A DNA stretch of 64,000 nucleotides from Ricinus communis (taxonomy: Eukaryota > Streptophyta > Magnoliopsida > Malpighiales > Euphorbiaceae). Numbering within the stretch: position 1 is the stretch's first letter; each line of letters begins with the position of its first letter. Shown piece by piece: positions 36,701 to 47,232 of the stretch. The position numbers and the translations under genes were made by a program. Below the pieces are notes generated by a model. That model saw only the letters and a list, made by a program, of their open reading frames with translations. It did no database searches and was not told the DNA's origin. The DNA lies in assembly GCF_019578655.1 (NCBI RefSeq), contig NC_063264.1, positions 11,821,213-11,885,212 of the forward strand, read 5' to 3'.

Positions 36701-38890
36701 TAGGAAATAACCCCGTAATTTTGGTATATTTATCAATTGGAGAAAATAACCCGTAATTTTAGTATATTTGTGAGTATGAGAAAACAACCCCTTTAAATGG
36801 GTTAATTTTAGAATATGAGAAAACAACCCAGTAAAAGGCATATATTTGTCGATATAAGAAAATAACCCCGTAAAATGTGTATATTTATGAATTTGACACA
36901 ACAACCTAATAATAGTGCTAATAATTTAATATGACAAAACAACGCCGTAAAAGTGGTATATTTATCAATATAAGAAAGTAACCTAGTAGAACGTGTATAT
37001 TTAAGAATCTTAGAAACAACCCTGTAAAAGTAGTGTAATTGCAAGTCTCAAAACACAGCCTCGTAGAACGGGTAAATTTCTTAATACGGGAAGACAACCC
37101 CGTAATACAAGAATATTTATCAATCGGAGAAAATAACCCTGTAATTTTGGTATTTTTGTGAATTTGAGAAAACAACCCCTTAATTAGGTTAATGTTATAA
37201 TATGAGAAAACAACCCGTTAAAAAGAGGTATATTTGTCGATATAAGAAAATAACCCCGTAAAACGTGTATATAAATGAATTTGACAAAAGGACCCCATAA
37301 TATTACTAATAATTTAACATGAGAAAACGACCCGTAAAGTGGTATATTTATCAATATAAAAATTAATCCCATGGAATGTGTATATTTATGAATCTTAGAA
37401 AACAACCCCGTAAAAGTAGTGTAATTGCTAGTTTGAGAAAATATGCTCATAGAATGGTTAAATTTTCTAATATGAGAAAATAACCCCATGTCGAGGATAT
37501 TTATCAATTGGAGAAAATAATCCTGTAATTTATGTATATTTGTGAGCATAAGAAAACAACCTCTTAAATGGATTAATTTTATAATATGAGAAAATAACCC
37601 GTAAAAGGGGTATATTTGTCGACATAAAAATTAACCGGTAAAACGTGTGTATTTATGAATTTGACAAAACAACCCCATAATAGTGCTAATAATTTAATAT
37701 GAGAAAATGACCCCATAAAAATGGTAGATTTGTCAATATAAAAGAATAACCTAGTAAAACGTGTATATTTATGAATATGAGAAAATAATCCCGTAAAAGT
37801 AGTGTAATTGCGGCTCTAAGAAAACGGTCTCGTAGAAGGGTAAATTTTTAATATGAGAAAACAACCCCATAATAGTGCTAATAATTTAATATGAGAAAAC
37901 GACCCCGTAAAAAGGGTATATTTGTCAATATAAGAAATTAACCCCATAAAACGTGCATATTTTTGAATCTGACAAAACAACCTTATAAAAGTAGCATAAT
38001 TGCGAGTCTGAGAAAACAACCTCATAGAAGGGGTAATTTTTTTAATATGAGAAAACAATCCCGTAGGGGGTGTATATTTATAAATATTAGGAAACAATCC
38101 CGTAATACGGTGATATTTATCAATCGGAGACCGTACTTTGGGTATATTTGTGAGTATCAGAAAACAACCCCTTAAAGGGATTAATTTTATAATATGAGAA
38201 AACAACCCCGTAAAAGGGGTATATTTGTCGATATAAGAAAATAACTCTGTTAAACGTGTATATTTAAGAATCTGAGAAAACAACCTAATAATAGTGCTAA
38301 TAATTTAATATGAAAAAATGATCCCGTAAAAGTAGTATATTTATCAATATAAGAAAATAACCCTGTAAAACGTATACATTTAAGAATCTGAGAAAACAAC
38401 CCCATAAAAGTAGTGTAATTGCGAGTCTCAGAAAATAGCCTCATAGAACGAGTAAATTTCTTAATATGAGAGAACAACCCCATAATAGTGCTAATAATTT
38501 AATATGAGAAAACGACCCCGTAAAAGGGGTATATTTATCAATATAAGAAAATAACCCCGTAAAATGTGCATATTTATTAATCTAAGAAAACAACCCCATA
38601 AAGCGATTAGCAATTGCGAGTCTAAGAAAATAGCCTCGTAGAAGGGATACATTTTTAATATGAGAAAATAACCACATGTCAGGAATATTTATAAATATTA
38701 GAAAACAGCCCTTTAATACGGGGATATTTATAAATCAGAGAAAATTAAACCATAATTTTGGTGTTTTTATGAGTTGGAGAAAACAACCCCTTAAATGGGT
38801 TAATTGTATAATATGAGAAAACAACTTTGTAAAAGGCGTATATTTGTTGATATAAGAAAATAACCCCGTAGAACGTGTATATTTATGAAT

Positions 38891-38926
38891 TTGACAAATA
38901 TCCCCGTATTACAGGGTTGTTTTCTT
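38891..38926 (+). repeat. Mirror of the micro-inversion at 26413-26448
   Basis: TTGACAAATATCCCCGTATT followed by ACAGGGTTGTTTTCTT lies in + orientation inside a - array. It has the same break points as the piece in the left arm. Confidence 0.85.
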
Positions 38927-39326
38927 AATATGAGAAAACACCTCGTAATGCGGGGATATTTATCAATCAGAGAAGATAACTTTATAATTTTGTTGTTTTT
39001 GTGAGTTTGAGAAAACAACCCCTTAAATGGGTTAATTTTAGAATATGAGAAAACAACCCCGTAAAAGGCGTATATTTGTCGATGTAAGAAAATAATTCCG
39101 TAAAACGTGTTTATTTATGAATTTGAGAAAACAACCCAATAATAGTGCTAATAATTTAATATGAGAAAACTATCCCATAAAAGTGGTATATTTATTAATA
39201 TAAGAAAATAACCTTGTAAAACGTGTATATTTAAGAAATCTGAGAAAACAGCCCGTAAAAGTAGTGTAATTGCGAGTCTCAGAAAATAGCCTCATAGAAT
39301 GGGTAAATTTCTTAATATGAGAAAAC

Positions 39327-42256
39327 AGTCACGACCGATCTGTTGGCCACGTAATACTATGGAATGGGTGGCTTAAGGCCACCAAATCCCGTAGTAAACC
39401 AAACAATTAACTAACTTAGTCAAATTAAAATCCAAACTCAATTCTAAGCACTTCTTCCATAATTAAACTTAACCTTCAAATTCTACATATTTAATTCGGT
39501 CTGCCAGCATGATTAGGCAAGATCCTAATTTACATAAAATTACAACTGATAAGTCTAAAATTTTTTACAAGTCAAACATACCAAAATCAAATACATCAAC
39601 TCGATGATGAAGGAGTCGGACTGCTAGATAAGAACTGTGAAAAGACTAACAATCACGTGAAAAATAGTGAAATTGAAACTGTCAGTCTCAAGAGTGAGTT
39701 AAAATCATATATCCCAAAAAATGAATATAAACACTTCAATAAAATATTTGCTTAACTTAAAATAAAAATACATGTCATACTATGCTTCTACAAAATAAAA
39801 TAAAATAAATTTCTATTTTATACCACAGGACATAGTACCTTAGCAGAATCCTAATCCCAACACTAACATCTCGACTCTCTCATTCTAATGTAATTGTGTG
39901 AGGCTGACTCGACGAGTCCTTAAATCTAGTTCAATCACTTAATTATTACTAACACTATTAGCCTTTCGGCTCTCCTACTCCAATAAGACTGGTGCCCAGA
40001 GAGTGAAGCTCGACCAGGGTCCTTAAATCCAGTCCGATCATTTAAGTTTCCAAATAAGCCAGCGCCCAGAGAGTAATGCTCGACCAGGGACCTTTACTCC
40101 GGCAAACACACTCTACTCAGCCCACAGAGCAAAGCTCGACCAGGGCAAGTCCCAAAGTTATCTTTTTTTTAATTTACCCTTTTACCCTTTTGTTATCAAT
40201 CTCGGATTAATATTGGTGCGCACACGGTCCTGATGCAACCCATTAGGTGGCATGTTCTACTGCCGTCCCATCCCGAGTCAACTCACAATCAATAAAATCA
40301 TAATGCAGAAAATGAAACTTATATAAATAGCGATTAAATAAATGATTAAAATATTAAATCATGTAATCAAAATTATTTTGTAAAATCTCAGCATGACACA
40401 TGTAAACAAACATATGACTTTAACTCACAGTTTCGACGAACTCCTAGCTCTGCTCTAATGCCTCGGGTGGAGCAAGCCGAACTGATGGATTATCTAATCA
40501 CAAAAAACAACTTAATCAATAACATTAAAATATTTGACAATTAATCCTAGGTCTAGACTCGTAGGATTGACTGTCTAAGAATCTCGACTCGAAAGAATTA
40601 TTCCAAAAATCCGGCAGAACCTCCCCTAAATTACAAACATTTACCCTCCGTATAACGGGTCCAGGACCTGCCAGAAAACACTTCAAATGTACAGCGATTA
40701 ATTAACAGGAATCGGGTCACCATAATTGTATTAATTTTCCCGACACCGCAACACAACACAATCACGACTATTGGCAGACAGTCCGACAATTTATTTTAAC
40801 TAACAATATTTCTAAGGCTCAACACATTTCAATAAATACATAAATTTTACTAATAAATTCTAAAATCAATGGGCCAGAGAATTACCGAGACGCTTGATCG
40901 CTCGATCGACTCGCTGAGTCCGATTGACGATCCGAGCACTCAACGGACTCGAAGCGATCGTGATGGCGATCCCGACTTTTGATCTTCCGATCTGACTCCC
41001 GATCATCTGGAGATATTTACGGACAATCTCGACCGTCAATTTTTGAACGAAGTCCGATTGCCACGAAACCGGTGCCATTGGAAAGTTTGAGCTAAGAAGA
41101 GTCTGGATATGGCCTCCGATCGGCCAACCCTCGCCGGACCTCACCGGAAAGCCAAAAACTGCGGCTGCTCCTACTCTTTTCACCTTACCAGATCTTGCAA
41201 TTCCGGCAGCATCAAGGGGTGGCGATGGTCGAAAAAGAAAGCCTTGGAGTTGCTGATCAATTTGAGCCCAAGAACGCCGCCATTGGACGCCGGAAACGCT
41301 CGGAACGACGGCAAGAAAGCCGCTGCCGCTTCCTCGCATTCTCTCACCATTGCCGCCTGCTGGAGCTATTTTGCTGATGCCACTGCCCTCGCCGGCCTCC
41401 GCTGCATCTCCAACTGGTTTCGCCGCACCTTCGAAGCTCGCCACCACCGGCCATGGCGACGCAGCCCCCTTCTTCTTTCTTCTTCCTCCTCTCCTTCTTC
41501 TTCTTCTTCTTCTTCTTCTTCTTCTTCTTTCTTTTCTTTCCTTTTCCTTGAACTTTTCTTTCTTACCATTTAGTCCCTCAACTTTTTAATTAATAACAAT
41601 TTCATCCCTTAAAATTTCGATTAACCCTTAAACTTTTTTTAGCTTTTCAATTAAGCCCCTAACTATTTAATTTGGGCCAAATTATAATTATTAAAAATAT
41701 ATAATCACTTATTTACCCTTACTTTTAGATGTAAAATTACCAAAAAGCCCTTGCCGAAATATTTAATTATAAAAATATCAAACATACAAATTTTCATTAA
41801 AACCCCATATTAATAAAATTATATTTTTAATCCTTATTCCAAAATAAATTTCTAATTTAATCCTAACACAATTAATTTTATTAATCAATTGCTAAATATT
41901 TTTCAATTAAAATTTAACACCATTAGCTAATTAAAATATCCTTTTCCCAAATAATTCTTTTATAACATATCCTTTACTAATTATTTCATAACTTTCAATA
42001 TAGAAATTAATTTATATATTCATATTGGAAATAAATTGAATGACCGAAAATATAATCCATTTTTCAAAGAATTTACTTAACTAATTTCTTAAAAATCAAA
42101 CTAATTGGATATAGAAAACAACTCCCTTATTTGTCTAGCATTAAAATTCAGAATTCCATTTAAATCATTCCAATTAAACCAAATAAAAATAAAAACTCAT
42201 TTATTAATTATTATTATTAATATTATCATTATTAATAGAAAATTTCAGGTATTACA
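39327..42256 (-). mobile_element. Solo LTR (LTR3), 2930 bp, inverted duplicate of LTR2
   Basis: On the - strand it starts TGTAATACCTGAAATTTTC and ends ...TCGTGACT, where LTR2 ends GACA (one terminal substitution). Flanks are AAAAC (39322-39326) and AGAAC (42257-42261), the complement of the LTR2 duplication GTTTT with one change. Neighbouring satellite matches that around LTR2 on both sides, so both descend from one insertion. Near 39348 it reads CACGTAATACTATGG where LTR2 has a CCGTGACCGGCACTAGG-like text. The TTC run at about 41494-41529 and the GC-rich block (about 40870-41480) correspond to LTR2. Confidence 0.88.
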
Positions 42257-43332
42257 AGAACAACCCCGTAATATGGGAATATTTATCAATCGGAGAAAAT
42301 AGATTAATTTTATAATATGAGAAAATAACCCGTAAAAGGGGTATATTTATCGATATAAAAAAATAACCCCGTAAAAGGTGTATATTTATGAATTTCCGAA
42401 AACAACCCCATAATAGTGCTAATAATTTAATATGATAAAATTACCCCATAAAAGTGGTATATTTATCAATATAAAAAAATAACCTCATAAAACGTGCATA
42501 TTTATAATCTGACAAATAACCCTGTAAAAGCATCAGAGTTGCAAGTCCGAGAAAATGCCTAGAATGGGTAAATTTCTTAATATAAGAAAACAACCCCATA
42601 ATACGGGGATATCTATCAATCGGAGAAAATAACTCTGTAATTTTGGTATATTTTTAGTATGAGAAAACAAACCCTTAAATGGGTTAATTTTATAATAAGA
42701 GAAAACAAACCCGCAAAATGGGTATATTTGTCGATATAAGAAAATAACTCCGTAAAACATGTATAATATGAATTTGAGTAAACAACCCCATAATAGTGCT
42801 AATTATTTAATATGAGAAAATGACCTCGTAAAAGGGATATATTTGTCAATATAAGAAAATAACCCTGTAAAATGTGCATATTTATGAATCTAAGAAAATA
42901 ACTCCGTAAAAGTACTATAATTGCGAGTCTAAGAAAACAGCCTCGTAGAACGGGTAAATATCATAATATAAGAAAACAATCCCATAATACGGGGATATCT
43001 GTCAATCGGAGAAAATATCAATGTAATTTTGGTATATTTGCGAGTATGAGAAAACAACCCCTTAAATTGGTTAATTTTATAGTAAGAGAAAACAACCACA
43101 CGAAAGGGGTAATATTTGTCGATATAAGAAAATAACCTCGTAAAACGTGTATAATATGAATTTGAGTAAACAACCCCATTATACTGCAAATAATTTAATA
43201 TGAGAAAACAACCCCGTAAAAGGGGTATATCTGTTGATATAAGAAAATAAGCCCGTAATTTTGGTATATTTGTGAGTATGAGAAAACAACCCTTTAAATG
43301 AATTAATTTTGGTATATTTGTGAATATGAGAA
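42257..43332 (-). repeat. 39-bp satellite array, - orientation, outer part of the right arm
   Basis: About 27 monomers. In reverse it matches 23050-22732 and then, without LTR1, 19956 down to about 19222. The pre-insertion site of LTR1 (single GGGTA) is at 42566-42570. The array stops at 43332 against the end of another retroelement. Confidence 0.92.
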
Positions 43333-43557
43333 ACCAACACGGCCCTGTTCAGCTTCCTCATGCTCGTACTTAGCTTGTTTCGGTAGCTTTGACGTCCAAT
43401 TATGCTCTAATTCTTCCCTTTATCATCATTTGACTTCTTTTGGACGTAATGCACACAAACAGACGCATAGGGTGAGTGTTGGGACCAATTCACATCCAAA
43501 TGTCCATAAAATCAATATTAAAAACCCCATTTAGATGTGTGTATTTTACGCACATCA
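43333..43557 (-). mobile_element. Fragment of an unidentified LTR
   Basis: On the - strand it begins TGATGTGCGTAAAATACAC, a typical TG-initiated LTR start, and runs 225 bp before satellite begins. It differs from the LTR of the neighbouring Athila-like copy (TGATATGC). It replaces everything downstream of base 43558 in that copy, so another element inserted there and was then cut by the satellite junction. Confidence 0.5.
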
Positions 43558-44984
43558 GTACCCCGCATGGGATGTACAAATGAAGAAAGCAAAATCAATA
43601 GTATCTAGGTAGATGACACGTATGATAAATAAAGTAAATGCACGCAAAAAATAAAAAGAAGATCTAGGGGGGCTGCCCTGATTATCCGCCGAGGCTGATG
43701 GAGTGGAAATTCAGTGGGTCCTCGGCAAGAGCTGAAAATGAAAAATAAATAAATAATAGAAATTGAAAATAAAAATTAAATATAATATGAAAACTAAAAC
43801 TAATAAAATGTTTCAAAACTAATAAAATAAAATAAAATTTTGAGGTGCCTCCCAAAGCACTTCTTTTTTATGTGATGAGTCTTTTTAGTTGGACTCATGG
43901 TGAAAAGCAAATGGGTTTGATCGACGACCATCCATCCTTCTTCCAAGCAAATGGCTTTAAGTATCCGCTTAGAGGGATAATTGTCAATTTCCTCCTCTCG
44001 ACTGTCAAGCAAGCTGCCAATATGATAAGTAAAACTTGCTCCTCATATAGTTGCACGTAGTCATGATGCTTCTAGGGGCTCTTCCAATTTGAAAGTCAAG
44101 TTTCACCAATTGGAAGGATCAACTGGGCAATTTTTCAAGAACGTCAATGGTTTTCTTCAGTCCTTGGCTAGGTTCACTTTTAGAAGAAACTCAAGTACGC
44201 TCCAAGACTTCTTCATTGGATAACTCATGCTAATCTTCCATCATCGAAGGGACTTGTGGAAAATCCACTAAAAATTCCTATAACTGCAACTCAGCATCAT
44301 CAACTGTACATACCTATTGGAACTCTTTCAAAGGAATCGTGTTTGCTTCTTCCTTTTCTAGTTCTATCTCCATGTTCAAGGAGTCGTCCTCGGATTCAGT
44401 AGTGTTTGATGGAGTTCCCACTTGTTCTGCATCTAGTAACTTAAAGATTAAGCATACTTGATGCTCTATGTTCTCAATCGAGGCTTGTTGACTTTCAAGT
44501 ACGCTCTGTACTTATTGGAATCTATCCTCAAGATTGTAAAGAACCTCATCATCAGCTCCTCTAAAGCTAACTCTTCATCTTGAGTTAAAGGTGCAAGACT
44601 AGGCTGCTGATGTAGTTACTGAAATCCTAGTGGTTCTTGACCATCTAAGCTCCATCCAAAGGGTGAATGAGTGCTCCATTCTTAATTATAGATGCTTTAA
44701 TACGAGTTATTTAGCCAGCTTCCCATATAATTCACCCCGTAAAACGATTCCACTCGAGCCCAATGCAAGGGTATCCCAAATTTGAGTACTCTCTTTTTTC
44801 CTGATCCAATTCTCCAACGCAACATACAAAGAGTTTGAATTCAACATTGAACCTCCTTATCATTCAATACCTGAATCATAAACTTAAACTAAATAAATAT
44901 GTACAAAAATAAAAATGGCTAAAGTAACAAATAGGGAATTTCACTCTAGTTTTCAATCACTCCCTAGCAACGGCGCCAAAAACT
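43558..44984 (-). pseudogene. Internal region of a second Athila-like copy with gag remnants
   Basis: Reading on the - strand from 44984: the primer site (44963-44980, GGCGCCGTTGC core); about 250 bp of leader; gag pieces near 44655-44360 that resemble the 1860-2330 part of the + copy (LGFQ..LHQQPSLAP, EELMMRF); about 380 bp of broken frame; then from 43868 to 43558 the same non-coding block as 2798-3063. Much of gag and all pol are deleted. It ends at a different element's LTR. Confidence 0.75.
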
Positions 44985-46523
44985 TGGTAGGCTATTTGTG
45001 TAGCTAAAATCTAAGGCAGTGAACCTATCGATGTAGTCAAGCACTAACGGCGAGTATCAAGGTCATATTCTAGAAAGTGAAAACCTAGAGTTACTACTTT
45101 GTTCTTTGTTATCTAACCTAAAATATATGATGGATGAATTCTAAATTTGCTAATAACTAGAAACTGAGTTCTAAATGAGATGCGAGAATGAATAAATGAA
45201 TGAAACAATCAAGACAAGAAATGCAAACCCAAAAGGAACCTAAACTAGTTGGCAATCAAACAAAGATAACAGATTGATGAATCCAATTATACTACACGTG
45301 GATAAATTCTTAACTGAATTCGGTCTCCCCCTTGAGATAACCGAATTCCTAAACCTAAGAACCTAAAGTTGGAATCTCTTCCTAACGATCGATTATTAAG
45401 TTAGCATTAAGCTTTAATCCACCTCTATTAAGCTTTGTTAATTCTTAATCCGGCTAGCCAATTACCCTTATCTCTAAGTGATCATTAACCAGTTCTTGCT
45501 ATTCAAAAATCCAATTACTTAATGAATTTCACAATTACATAAAGCAATCTAAGGAACAAAATTCACAACGTCTCATAAATAATGCGATATCTTATTAATA
45601 CTGAAAGCAAGAAGAATACAAAAAAGAACTCAAACAATCTAACAATTTAGTACTAAGCCAACATAGTAAGGAAATCCCAATAGGTTTAATCGATCTAGCT
45701 ACATATGTTCATGTCTAAAATAATTAGGAATTCAATAACAATGAAAGAATAAAGAAAATGAAATAGATACACCCTTTTCCTTCGAATTGGACGAACAGCT
45801 CAAAATCCCCAAATCTGATTGATGAACCCTAAATTGCCTCTTGAATGCCTCCAAATCTCCTCTTGATCTTCAATTGGATGTTAAAACCAATGTAATCCTT
45901 CCTTCAATAGATGAAATAGTCTTCTAAAGTCGAGTATTGAAGTCTAGGAAAAGACGGCTTATGCATGTATATATGAAATCAAGTTAGAAAATCGAACCAC
46001 CTCCAAACAAACTCAATTTTGCCTATATAAATGTTTTAGCATAGCTATGCCCAAGCTGTCTGGTTCAAGACGATTTGCCAAACACTGTTGGTCGACTGAC
46101 CCAAGCTCACGTCTGTCAAGCATGGCCGTGCTCAAGCCTGTGCTAGACCTCCGAGTCCCGAAAAAATCAGCCTCTTCTCCCTGACCGTACCCTCGTTAGT
46201 GCAGAGCCACCACAAGCCATGATGGAGGCCATGGTGGCCTCGAAAACCATACTAAAAGGTCACTTTTGAGGGTCAAATGTCAACGGTTTAGCACGGCCAG
46301 AGTCCTAGCCGTACTGAACCTTGAAATGCTAGCCTTTGCTCAATTTTGATGGATTCTGGTCCGTTTTTGCATGTATCTCCCTCAAGTACTAATGATGTCC
46401 ATATATGATCACCTGAAACATGAAAGGAACCAAAACACAGGTGATTCTGGCATAAAACAAGATAACTATACAAAAAAATGGAAGTAATTGAGCATATAAA
46501 CATGTGTAAAATAATGCATATCA
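44985..46523 (-). repeat. 5' LTR of the second Athila-like copy
   Basis: A 1539-bp LTR, starting TGATATGC at 46523 on the - strand and ending CCTACCA at 44985, next to the primer site. It is similar to 4558-6212 throughout (for example GAATAGCAAGA(A/C)CTGGTTAA and the CACGGCC hairpin region), but diverged and without the second 169-bp repeat. It inserted just downstream of the primer site of a chromovirus. Confidence 0.82.
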
Positions 46524-46539
46524 GTAACCTTATTTAAAG

Positions 46540-46559
46540 AGCCTTGCTCTGATACCAAA
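46540..46559 (-). other. Primer binding site, initiator tRNA-Met type
   Basis: On the - strand TTTGGTATCAGAGC follows the LTR end CATCA. TGGTATCAGAGC is the usual complement of plant initiator tRNA-Met used by chromoviruses and Ty1/copia elements. Confidence 0.75.
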
Positions 46560-47232
46560 TGATGAGAACCTCCAACCACAAGAAGACAACAACCCTTTTT
46601 GCTTATTATGAACCCGTGTATTACTTGAGTGCAAACCCAACAACAAATTGGAAATTCAGCCCTAGGATAGATCAATTCCTTAATAAGTGAAAGGTGCATT
46701 CAATATGAATACAAAGAACAAGCAAATTCGTTCTGCTTATGAAAATTCTCAATACCTCATTCAATCCCTCTTGATATGCAGTCAACACCTTCTTAAAGAA
46801 GTGTTTAGGGTTTGCAAATAAAGGAAAAGCCAAAATTACCATTCCTAATCGAATGAACAAGGTCCATTAAGAAAAGAAATCTAAATCCTAATCTAGTAAG
46901 GCTTTAAAAGCCCAAACGTAAGTGGCTTATTGTTCAAATAAGAAATCCATAAATAATAGCCTTATTTTAAACAAGTCCAAAACTAACTAGGATATGCTGC
47001 CAACCTATTAAAAAAGATTTGGACTTCTATAACATTAAACAAAACCTAATCACATGGATCATTGTCTAGCCATATACTCATTGGCTTAGGCAACAAGTTT
47101 TCTTGTAATGGGCCTAATTGTGATGAATTAATATTGGCCTACTCATGAACATAAGTGATCAATGCTCTTTGAAGCTTCTTAACTCTACTCCTTGTAATTG
47201 GACCTAAAGGTAAGCCCAATGGATCTTTAACA
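46560..47232 (-). repeat. Chromovirus-type LTR
   Basis: A stretch of about 673 bp that ends (on -) in CATCA next to the tRNA-Met primer site, and may start TGTTAAAG at 47232. It has the character of chromovirus LTRs (GTTTAGGGTTTGCAAA-like leader on +, AT-rich U3). The internal region that should follow is interrupted after about 36 bp by the Athila-like LTR at 46523. The start point is an estimate from where pol similarity begins on the other strand. Confidence 0.55.

Larger units (their letters stand above)
31574..39326 (-). repeat. 39-bp satellite array, - orientation, right arm of the inverted duplication
   Basis: About 200 monomers in reverse orientation. 34313-39326 mirrors 26014-31073. 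31574-38500 is a direct copy of 57656-64000, with a 722-bp extra duplication and many small deletions. Homopolymers are often one or two bases shorter than in the sister copy, for example CCCGTAAAGGGG here (32290) against CCCCGTAAAAGGGG there (58376). Confidence 0.92.

Noticed and set aside
40866..41447. 193-residue frame on the - strand in LTR3
   Set aside because: Its inverted twin in LTR2 is interrupted by stops at 24277-24316, so the frame is not maintained even between these recent duplicates.
46288..46860. Three small - strand frames across LTR sequence
   Set aside because: They cross LTR borders of two different elements and show no domain.
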